Source: JAJTHJ01 sp046316025
GTDB taxonomy: Bacteria; Pseudomonadota; Gammaproteobacteria; Burkholderiales; Burkholderiaceae_F
NCBI GenBank assembly: GCA_046316025.1
Contig: JBKCXU010000068.1
Location: 1 to 64,000, forward strand
Direction of reading: 5' to 3'
DNA length: 64,000 nt
The notes under the pieces are model-generated. The model did no database searches and was not told the DNA's origin. It saw nothing but the letters and a program-made list of their open reading frames with translations. The translations under genes and the position numbers were made by a program. Of the stretch, positions 16,893 through 24,027 are shown piece after piece (position 1 is the stretch's first letter; each line of letters begins with the position of its first letter).

Positions 16893-19520
16893 ATGAAAAG
16901 CGCAGAAATCCGCCGACAGTTTCTCCAGTTCTTCGAACAACGCGGCCACACGGTGGTGCGCGCTTCGCCGGTGGTGCTCACCGGCGACCCGACGCTGCTC
17001 TTCACCAACAGTGGGATGGTGCAGTTCAAGGACGTGTTCCTCGGCAAGGAGCGGCGCCCCTACGCGCGGGCGGCCACTTCGCAGAAGTCGCTGCGCGCGG
17101 GCGGCAAGCACAACGATCTGGAAAACGTCGGCTACACCGCGCGGCATCACACCTTCTTCGAGATGCTGGGCAACTTCAGCTTCGGCGACTACTTCAAGCG
17201 CGACGCGATCCGCTTTGCGTGGGAGTTGCTGACCAAGGTCTACGGCCTGCCGGCAGAGAAGCTGTGGACCACCGTCTACATCGATGACGACGAAGCCTAT
17301 GACCTTTGGACGAAGGACATCGGCGTGCCGGCGGAGCGCTGCATCCGCATCGGCGACAAACCGGGCCAGGCCAAGTACGTCTCCGACAACTTCTGGCAGA
17401 TGGCCGACGTCGGCCCCTGCGGCCCCTGCTCGGAAATCTTCTACGACCATGGCCCGGGCGTCGCCGGCGGCCCGCCGGGCTCCCCCGATGCCGACGGCGA
17501 CCGCTACATCGAGATCTGGAATCTCGTCTTCATGCAGTACTCGCGCGACGAGGCCGGCGTGCTCACGTCGCTGCCCAAGCCTTGCGTCGATACCGGCATG
17601 GGGCTGGAGCGGCTGGCCGCCGTGCTGCAGCAGGTGCACAGCAACTACGAGATCGATCTCTTTCAGAACCTGATCGCCGCCGCCGCGCGCGAGACCGGCT
17701 GCAAGGATCTCACCGACAACTCGCTCAAAGTGATCGCCGATCACATCCGCGCCTGCGGCTTCCTGGTGGCCGAAGGCATCGTGCCGAGCAACGAGGGCCA
17801 CGGCTATGTGCTGCGGCGGATCGTGCGGCGCGCGCTGCGGCATGGCTACAAGCTTGGCCAGACGCAGCCGTTCTTTCACAAGCTAATGGCCGACCTCGCG
17901 CGCGAGATGGGCGAGGCCTACCCGGAACTCGTCGAGCAACAGGCGCGCGCCACCGCGGTGCTCAAGCAGGAGGAAGAGCGCTTCGGCGAGACGCTTGAAA
18001 ACGGCATGCGCATTTTGGAAGGCGCGCTCGGTGCGTTGAAGAGCGGCGACGCCAGGATGCTCGACGGCGAGACCGTGTTTCTGCTCTACGACACCTACGG
18101 TTTCCCGGTCGATCTGACCGCCGACATCTGCCGCGAGCGCGGTGTGGCGGTGGACATCGCGGGCTTTGAGCAGGCGATGGGGCAGCAGCGCGAGCAGGCG
18201 CGCGCGGCGGGCAAATTCAAGATGACGCTGGGCGTGGACTACTCCGGCGTGCGCACGCGCTTTGTCGGCTACGACGAACTCGCGGCCGAGGGCAAGGTGG
18301 TGGCGCTCTACGTCGGCGGCAACCCGGTCGACGAGATCGCGGTAGGACAGGCTGCCATCGTGGTGCTCGACACCACGCCGTTTTACGCGGAAAGCGGCGG
18401 CCAGGTTGGCGACCGCGGTGAGCTGGCGGGCGGCACCGGCACTTGCGAGGTGACCGACACGCAGAAGATTCAGGCCGACGTCTTTGGCCACCACGGCGAG
18501 CTCAAGACCGGCACGCTCGCGATCGGCGACAAGGTGGCCGCGCGGGTGGACGTGAACCTGCGCTCGCGCACCCGCCACAACCACTCGGCCACCCATCTGA
18601 TGCACGCCGCGCTGCGCCGCACGCTCGGCCGCCACGTGCAGCAGAAGGGTTCGCTGGTCGATGCCGAGCGCACGCGCTTCGACTTCTCGCACGACAAGCC
18701 GCTGACCGCCGACGAAATCCGCGCAGTCGAAGAGCAGGTCAACGCCGCGATCCGCAGCAACGCGGCGGTGACCGCGCAGTTGATGAAGTACGACGACGCG
18801 ATCCGTGCCGGCGCGCTCGCCTTCTTCGGCGACAAGTACGGCGATGAGGTGCGCGTGCTGGCGATGGGCGAGCACTCGACCGAACTGTGCGGTGGCACCC
18901 ACGTCGCGCGCACCGGCGACATCGGCTTCTTCAAGATCGTGGCCGAGACCGGCATCGCTGCCGGCGTGCGGCGCGTGGAAGCGGTGACCGGCGCCGGCGC
19001 GGTCGAGTTCGTGCAGGCGCTCGATGCGCAACTGAACAGCGCGGCAGCGACCGTCAAGGCGCCGACAACCGAACTGAACGCGCGGCTGGCGCAGATCCTC
19101 GACAACGTCAAAACGCTGGAAAAGGAACTCGCCCGCATCAAGGGCAAGCTCGCCGCCAGCCAGGGCGATGAGTTGCTGGCGCAGGCGGTCGAGGTCAAGG
19201 GTGTGAAGGTGCTGGCGGCGAAGCTCGAAAGCGCCGACGCCAAGGTGCTGCGCGACACCGTGGATCAGTTGAAGAACAAGCTGAAGACCGCCGCGATCGT
19301 GCTCGCCACCATCGAAGGCGACAAAGTGCAACTGGCCGCCGGCGTCACGGCGGATGCCACCGGCAAGATCAAGGCGGGGGAGCTCGTCAACTTCGTTGCC
19401 CAGCAGGTCGGCGGCAAGGGCGGCGGCCGGCCCGACATGGCGATGGCCGGCGGCACCGACCCGTCCAAGCTGACTGAGGCGCTGGCGAGCGTGTTGCCAT
19501 GGGCGAACGCCAAGCTGTGA
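16893..19520 (+). CDS. alaS: alanyl-tRNA synthetase
   Basis: The 875-residue enzyme charges tRNA-Ala. The N-terminal catalytic domain shows FTNSGMVQFK and RHHTFFEMLGNFSFGDYF. The editing domain shows the zinc motif HNHSATHLMH and CGGTHVARTG. The C-Ala domain ends GGKGGGRPDMAMAGG. The ATG at 16893 gives the standard N terminus MKSAEIRRQFL. A TAACAT -10-like element lies at 16822-16827. Its 3' end overlaps the GNAT gene by 22 bases. Confidence 0.98.
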   Translation: MKSAEIRRQFLQFFEQRGHTVVRASPVVLTGDPTLLFTNSGMVQFKDVFLGKERRPYARAATSQKSLRAGGKHNDLENVGYTARHHTFFEMLGNFSFGDYFKRDAIRFAWELLTKVYGLPAEKLWTTVYIDDDEAYDLWTKDIGVPAERCIRIGDKPGQAKYVSDNFWQMADVGPCGPCSEIFYDHGPGVAGGPPGSPDADGDRYIEIWNLVFMQYSRDEAGVLTSLPKPCVDTGMGLERLAAVLQQVHSNYEIDLFQNLIAAAARETGCKDLTDNSLKVIADHIRACGFLVAEGIVPSNEGHGYVLRRIVRRALRHGYKLGQTQPFFHKLMADLAREMGEAYPELVEQQARATAVLKQEEERFGETLENGMRILEGALGALKSGDARMLDGETVFLLYDTYGFPVDLTADICRERGVAVDIAGFEQAMGQQREQARAAGKFKMTLGVDYSGVRTRFVGYDELAAEGKVVALYVGGNPVDEIAVGQAAIVVLDTTPFYAESGGQVGDRGELAGGTGTCEVTDTQKIQADVFGHHGELKTGTLAIGDKVAARVDVNLRSRTRHNHSATHLMHAALRRTLGRHVQQKGSLVDAERTRFDFSHDKPLTADEIRAVEEQVNAAIRSNAAVTAQLMKYDDAIRAGALAFFGDKYGDEVRVLAMGEHSTELCGGTHVARTGDIGFFKIVAETGIAAGVRRVEAVTGAGAVEFVQALDAQLNSAAATVKAPTTELNARLAQILDNVKTLEKELARIKGKLAASQGDELLAQAVEVKGVKVLAAKLESADAKVLRDTVDQLKNKLKTAAIVLATIEGDKVQLAAGVTADATGKIKAGELVNFVAQQVGGKGGGRPDMAMAGGTDPSKLTEALASVLPWANAKL

Positions 19521-20038
19521 CGGTCGATTACCGTCGCGCGTCGCCCGCCGACGCCGAGGGGCTGGCGCAGTTGATGGCCGATCCGCGGGTGTTCGGCGGG
19601 CTGTTGCAGTTGCCCTACCCGAGCGTCGAGGTATGGCGCAAGCGGCTCGAAGGCCAGCTTGAGCAGCCCGACACGCCGCATCTGGTGGCGCTGGCCGATG
19701 GCGCTGTGATCGGAAACGCCGGGCTGTTTCGCACGAGTCAGTCGCTGCGCACGCGCCATGTCGCGGGGCTGGGTGTCTCCGTCGCGCACGACTGGCAGCG
19801 CCGCGGCGTGGGCAGCGAACTGATGCGACGCCTGCTCGACTGGGCCGATAACTGGGCCGGCTATCTGCGGATAGAACTCGGCGTCTACACCGACAACGAA
19901 CCGGCCATCGCGCTGTACCGAAAGTTCGGCTTCGTGCACGAGGGCACGCAGCGCGCCTTCGCCTTGCGCGATGGTCGTTACGTCGACAGCCACATGATGG
20001 CGCGACTGCATCCGAATCCGCCGCAACTGCCGCGCTGA
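19499..20038 (+). CDS. GNAT-family N-acetyltransferase
   Basis: The 179-residue protein has the acetyl-CoA binding region LGVSVAHDWQRRGVGSELM (motif A, R-R-G-V-G) and the C-terminal NEPAIALYRKFGFVHEGTQR typical of RimI/PhnO-like acetyltransferases. The substrate is not evident. It begins inside the end of alaS, so translation is probably coupled. Confidence 0.85.
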   Translation: MGERQAVTVDYRRASPADAEGLAQLMADPRVFGGLLQLPYPSVEVWRKRLEGQLEQPDTPHLVALADGAVIGNAGLFRTSQSLRTRHVAGLGVSVAHDWQRRGVGSELMRRLLDWADNWAGYLRIELGVYTDNEPAIALYRKFGFVHEGTQRAFALRDGRYVDSHMMARLHPNPPQLPR

Positions 20039-20081
20039 CCACACTCGGCGCGCGCCGCGCCGTTTTCCGGGAACCCTATCA

Positions 20082-21017
20082 ATGTCCACGCTCATCTGCG
20101 GCTCGATCGCCTACGACTCGATCATGGTGTTCGACGGCCGCTTCAAGGACCACATCCTGCCCGAGCAGGTGCATATCCTGAACGTCTCCTTTCTGGTGCC
20201 GCAGTTACGGCGCGAGTTCGGCGGCTGCGCCGGCAACATCGCCTACAACCTGAAGCTGCTGGGCGGCGAGCCGCTGCCGATGGCGACCGTCGGCGACGAC
20301 GCACAACCTTACTTGGCACGGCTCGATGCCTATGGCATCGACCGCCGCCACGTGCGCCACGTGCCCGGCAGCTATACCGCGCAGGCCTTCATCACCACCG
20401 ATCTGGACGACAACCAGATCACCGCCTTCCACCCCGGCGCGATGACGCAGTCGCATCTCAATGCCGTGCCGGGCGACGGCTCGGTCACGCTCGGCATCGT
20501 CGCCCCGGACGGGCGCGACGGCATGCTCCAGCACGCGCAGCAGTTTGCCGATCATGGCATCCCGTTCGTGTTCGATCCCGGTCAGGGACTGCCGATGTTC
20601 GACGGCGAGGATCTGCTCTGGTTCATCGCTCGCGCGCATTACGTGGCGCTTAACGATTACGAAGCGCAGCTGCTGATCGAGCGCACCGGCCTCGCGCTGG
20701 CAGACCTGTCGCGCAAAGTCAAAGCGCTGATCGTCACGCACGGGGGCGCCGGCTCCGACCTTTACGTCGGCGGTGAGACGATCTCGATCCCCGCGGCGCC
20801 GGCGGCGGCGGTGGTCGATCCAACCGGCTGCGGCGACGCCTATCGCGCCGGCCTGCTTTACGGCATCGCCAACAAGCTGGATTTGGAGACGACCGGCCGG
20901 CTCGCGGCGATCATGGGTGCAGCCAAGATCGAGCACGCCGGCGGGCAGAACCACGCGATCGACCGCACCGCCATCGCCGAGCGGTTCGCCGAGGCGTTCG
21001 GCTACCGCCCGTGGTAG
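20082..21017 (+). CDS. PfkB-family carbohydrate kinase
   Basis: The 311-residue protein has FGGCAGNIAYNLKLLG near the N terminus and the C-terminal signature DPTGCGDAYRAGLLYG, whose GxGD aspartate is the catalytic base. It phosphorylates a sugar or nucleoside; the divergent start (ICGSIAYDSIMVF) resembles adenosine/ribokinase-like members found in betaproteobacteria. It ends four bases from the convergent yggT stop. Confidence 0.88.
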   Translation: MSTLICGSIAYDSIMVFDGRFKDHILPEQVHILNVSFLVPQLRREFGGCAGNIAYNLKLLGGEPLPMATVGDDAQPYLARLDAYGIDRRHVRHVPGSYTAQAFITTDLDDNQITAFHPGAMTQSHLNAVPGDGSVTLGIVAPDGRDGMLQHAQQFADHGIPFVFDPGQGLPMFDGEDLLWFIARAHYVALNDYEAQLLIERTGLALADLSRKVKALIVTHGGAGSDLYVGGETISIPAAPAAAVVDPTGCGDAYRAGLLYGIANKLDLETTGRLAAIMGAAKIEHAGGQNHAIDRTAIAERFAEAFGYRPW

Positions 21018-21021
21018 CCGC

Positions 21022-21555
21022 TTACGGCAGCACGATCAACAGCAGGTTGACCAGCAGCACGACGAAAAGCGGCGACAGATCCACGCCGCCAATGGGCGGC
21101 ACGATCTTCTGAAACGGCGCCAGGAACGGCTTGGCCAGCACCGACAGCGCGGGGGCGGCCGGCGCGAACGGGTTGATCCAGCTCATCAGTGCGTGCAGGA
21201 TCGTCACCCACATCGCCAGATACAGCGCCCAGCGTGCCAGCTTGGCGAGCGCCAGCAGCGGAAAACTCGGCCATGGCCAAGCCGCGGGCGGTGCCAGCAG
21301 CGCGGTGTTCAGGATCACCGCCATGAGCGCCACCAGCGCGGCGCCCAGCAGCGAGGCGCTGTCGAAGCGGCCGAACGGCGGCAGCAGCCGGCGCAGCGGC
21401 ATCACCAGCCAGTTGGTGAGCGCCAGGACGAACTGCGCCACCGGGTTGCGCCCCGGCAGCCCGAGCCAGTTGATATAGGCGCGCAGCAGCAGCGCCACGC
21501 CCAACAGCGCGGACAGCGTTTCGATCAGCAGGTGGGCGGCTTGCAGCAGCGCCAT
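21022..21555 (-). CDS. yggT: YggT-family membrane protein
   Basis: The 177-residue protein is a duplicated YggT domain with four hydrophobic segments. The repeat motif is visible as LRAYINWLGLPGRNP with PLRRLLPPFG, and again as LMSWINPFAP with PFQKIVPPIGGVDLSP. The family is linked to osmotic tolerance and to SepF-like division factors in other phyla; its function here is unproven. A terminator (21623-21651) separates it from the H1-like gene upstream. Confidence 0.88.
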   Translation of the reverse strand: MALLQAAHLLIETLSALLGVALLLRAYINWLGLPGRNPVAQFVLALTNWLVMPLRRLLPPFGRFDSASLLGAALVALMAVILNTALLAPPAAWPWPSFPLLALAKLARWALYLAMWVTILHALMSWINPFAPAAPALSVLAKPFLAPFQKIVPPIGGVDLSPLFVVLLVNLLLIVLP

Positions 21556-21622
21556 GGTGCGGCGGATTCTATCGAGCGGACGCCGTTCGCAGGCCGAGGA
21601 TCGGGGCGGCCGCGGCTGCGCG

Positions 21623-21651
21623 AAAAAAAGGCGCTGCGGGAGCAGCGCCTT
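21623..21651 (-). terminator. intrinsic terminator of the H1-like gene
   Basis: On the minus strand a perfect 10-bp stem (21628-21637 with 21642-21651, GCAGCGCC core) with a four-base loop runs into seven T. It ends transcription of the H1-like gene before yggT. Confidence 0.85.
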
Positions 21652-21672
21652 CAGACGTGCAGACCCGGGTCC

Positions 21673-22071
21673 TTACGGACGCGGGCCGGTCGGGAACGGC
21701 CACGCCGCCGAGGGGTTGAGTGCCGCGGTGGCGCCCGGCGCTGCGGGGGCAGGTGCGGGTGCCGGTGCAGCGGCAACGGGCTTGACCGCCGGCGCGGCCT
21801 TTTTCATCGCCGGCTTCTTGGCTGCGGGCTTCTTGGCGACCGGTTTTTTGGCCGGCGCCTTTTTCGCCGCGACTTTCTTTGCGGGCGCTTTCTTCTTGGC
21901 GGGCGCGGCTTTCTTGGCAGCGACCTTTTTCTTCGGCGCTGCCTTGGCCATTTTCTTGGCCGGCTTCTTGGCGGCCTTGGTCGCTTTCTTGACCTTTGGC
22001 TTTGCCGCCTTCACCGCCTTTTTGGCCTTGCCTTTGCCGGAGGCCTTCTTGGCGACTCTCTTCGTTGCCAT
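21673..22071 (-). CDS. histone H1-like Lys/Ala/Pro-rich DNA-binding protein
   Basis: The 132-residue protein is built of KKxAAKK and APAKK repeats over about residues 1-95, then a neutral Ala/Pro tail ending WPFPTGPRP. This is the AlgP / bacterial H1-like type that binds and compacts DNA. The start at 22071 (MATKRVAKK) is chosen because GGAG lies six bases upstream; the ATG at 22077 would overlap that site. Terminators flank it on both sides, so it is probably a single-gene unit. A 27-residue relative is encoded just upstream. Confidence 0.85.
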   Translation of the reverse strand: MATKRVAKKASGKGKAKKAVKAAKPKVKKATKAAKKPAKKMAKAAPKKKVAAKKAAPAKKKAPAKKVAAKKAPAKKPVAKKPAAKKPAMKKAAPAVKPVAAAPAPAPAPAAPGATAALNPSAAWPFPTGPRP

Positions 22072-22162
22072 ATGCATCTCCGTCGAGATTGCGGCTCAAG
22101 TGCTTTCGACACCACCGCCAATTACGCGGACGAAGCGGAAGCGCTCGAACCGACGCACATTG

Positions 22163-22206
22163 AAAAGAGGCCCGGTGGCGAGGACCAAAGTCCCGCAACC
22201 GGGCCT
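22163..22206 (-). terminator. intrinsic terminator of the 27-residue H1-like gene
   Basis: On the minus strand AGGCCCGGT pairs with ACCGGGCCT (stem 22168-22176 / 22198-22206) around a 21-base loop and is followed by CTTTTC. It lies just downstream of the small gene's stop at 22232. Confidence 0.75.
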
Positions 22207-22231
22207 ACATGCGCACGAAGCGCGGCTTGCC

Positions 22232-22315
22232 TTACTTCTTCTTGGCGGCCTTCTTGGCGGCCTTCTTGGCCGGGGCCTTCTTCGCTACCTTCTTGGCGGC
22301 TTTCTTCGTTGCCAT
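22232..22315 (-). CDS. 27-residue Lys/Ala-rich H1-like miniprotein
   Basis: The ORF encodes MATKKAAKKVAKKAPAKK followed by AAKKAAKKK and a TAA, so 27 residues of almost only Lys and Ala. It shares the MATK start and AKK repeats with the larger H1-like protein downstream, so it looks like a minimal paralogue. An AAGGAGT box seven bases before the ATG and its own terminator (22163-22206) support real expression. A role in DNA or RNA binding is inferred from charge only. Confidence 0.75.
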   Translation of the reverse strand: MATKKAAKKVAKKAPAKKAAKKAAKKK

Positions 22316-22868
22316 GGTGATACTCCTTCAGTGTCAGTGGATGGTTAGATGGAAACCCGGTTCCCGCACGCGGTGCGGGGGAGCGGGCTATTCATCGGCG
22401 CAAATGGCTGCCCTGTCGCCGCGACGACCCCAGACGTGCGTTTGCGGCGCATGTCCGAGTGGGGCGCGGAACGGTCAGAGCGTGGGCCGCTGACGCTGAT
22501 GAATTCGGCACGGCGCGGACCGCGATGCGGCGCGCGCAAAGAAAACGCCGGCACGAAGCCGGCGTCGGAAGTTGCAGCACAAAAAGCAGCGGACGATTTT
22601 TGCAGGGAACCGATCCCGCAAGACAGCGGCGTCTTGATGTCGGCTCGTCCGATGGGGCTGACGATGGAGCGGAAACTGTGAGAGTCAGCGTTCAATGTTG
22701 TGATCGATCGATGCTTGTTGGTCAGTGCGATCGAGCAACTTTGCATTGGCGCGCTTTTTACTCTCATTCGATTCGATGCGCAAGAATTTTTTCGTGCGCG
22801 CGTGTCGTGCGTGCGTCGCGTGAGTGTGTTCATCGCGTTCATCGCGTGTGCGTTGCGCGTGTTGCGCA
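22316..22868. other. long intergenic region between nrdB and the small H1-like gene
   Basis: No convincing gene is present; open frames here are low-complexity. The half next to nrdB (22690-22868) is AT-rich with repeated CGATCGATCGATGC-like and GCGTGTGCG-like stretches. A minus-strand terminator lies at 22541-22565, so either the nrdB message has a 300-base tail or an unrecognised small RNA ends there. The promoter of the small H1-like gene should lie between 22316 and 22540. Confidence 0.5.
22541..22565 (-). terminator. intrinsic terminator about 300 bases past nrdB
   Basis: On the minus strand ACGCCGGC pairs with GCCGGCGT (22545-22552 / 22558-22565) around a five-base loop and is followed by TTTTC. 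The distance from the nrdB stop at 22869 is unusual. Confidence 0.75.
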
Positions 22869-23999
22869 TCACTCCCACGAGAGCGCGCCGCCCGATTGGT
22901 ACTCGATCACGCGCGTCTCGAAGAAGTTGCGCTCTTTTTTCAGATCGATCATCTCGCTCATCCACGGGAACGGGTTTTCTTCCTGCGCAAAAAGCGGCTC
23001 GATACCGATCTGCTGCGCGCGCCGGTTGGCGATGAAGCGCAGATAGCCCTTGAACATCGGCGCGTTGAGCCCCAGCACGCCGCGCGGCATCGTGTCCTCG
23101 GCGTAGGCGTACTCGAGATCGACGGCGCGGCGAAACAGCGCGCGCACTTCCTCGCGAAACTCGGGCGTCCATAGTTGCGGGTTTTCCAGCTTGATCTGGT
23201 TGATCAGGTCGATGCCGAAATTGCAGTGCATCGACTCGTCGCGCAGGATGTACTGGTACTGCTCAGCCGCCCCGGTCATTTTGTTCTGCCGGCCGAGCGC
23301 AAGAATCTGCGCGAAGCCGACGTAGAAGAACAGACCCTCCATCAGGCAGGCGAAGACGATCAGGCTTTTCAGCAGCGCCTGGTCGGCCTCGGTCGTGCCG
23401 GTGCGGAAGTGCGGGTCGGTCAGCGTGTCGATGAACGGGATCAGGAACTCGTCCTTGGCGCGGATCGAGCCCACCTCGTGATAAGCGTTGAAGATCTCGC
23501 CTTCGTCCAGGCCGAGCGACTCGACGATGTACTGGTAGGCGTGGGTGTGGATCGCCTCTTCGAAGGCTTGCCGCAGCAGGAACTGCCGGCACTCCGGCGC
23601 GGTGATGTGCCGATAGGTGCCGAGCACGATGTTGTTGGCGGCGAGCGAATCGGCGGTGACGAAGAAGCCGAGGTTGCGCTTGACGACGCGCCGCTCGTCT
23701 TCCGTGAGGCCGTTCGGGTCCTTCCACAGCGCGATGTCGCGCGCCATGTTGACCTCCTGCGGCATCCAGTGGTTGGCGCAGGTCGCGAGGTACTTCTCCC
23801 AAGCCCACTTGTACTTGAACGGCACCAGTTGGTTCACGTCGGTGGCGCCGTTGATGATCCGCTTGTCGGCCGCGTTGACACGCCGCGTGTCGCGCGCGGC
23901 CTGCGAGTCGTGCGGCGCGACGGTCGGCACCGCCGGCACTTCGGCCAGTCGCGGTTGCGGGCGCGCGGGGGCGGCGGCGGGTTCGTCCCAGGAAAGCAT
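22869..23999 (-). CDS. nrdB: class Ia ribonucleotide reductase beta subunit
   Basis: The 376-residue subunit houses the diiron-tyrosyl radical. Metal ligands are visible as D117 (VTAD), E148 and H151 (FEEAIH), a later Glu in ACLMEGLFF, and the Glu/His pair in RDESMHCNFG. Y155 sits at the radical-Tyr position (E+7, H+4 as in E. coli), so this is not a Tyr-less subclass. It follows nrdA by 28 bases in one operon. An N-terminal Ala/Pro-rich stretch of about 35 residues precedes the conserved core. Confidence 0.96.
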   Translation of the reverse strand: MLSWDEPAAAPARPQPRLAEVPAVPTVAPHDSQAARDTRRVNAADKRIINGATDVNQLVPFKYKWAWEKYLATCANHWMPQEVNMARDIALWKDPNGLTEDERRVVKRNLGFFVTADSLAANNIVLGTYRHITAPECRQFLLRQAFEEAIHTHAYQYIVESLGLDEGEIFNAYHEVGSIRAKDEFLIPFIDTLTDPHFRTGTTEADQALLKSLIVFACLMEGLFFYVGFAQILALGRQNKMTGAAEQYQYILRDESMHCNFGIDLINQIKLENPQLWTPEFREEVRALFRRAVDLEYAYAEDTMPRGVLGLNAPMFKGYLRFIANRRAQQIGIEPLFAQEENPFPWMSEMIDLKKERNFFETRVIEYQSGGALSWE

Positions 24000-24027
24000 C
24001 GTCGTTGTTCCTCGTTGTCTTTATTGG

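Noticed and set aside
21554..22348. A 264-residue plus-strand frame over the H1-like genes (Phe/Leu/Ala repeats)
   Set aside because: It is the reverse reading of Lys/Ala codon repeats; the minus-strand genes have ribosome sites and terminators.
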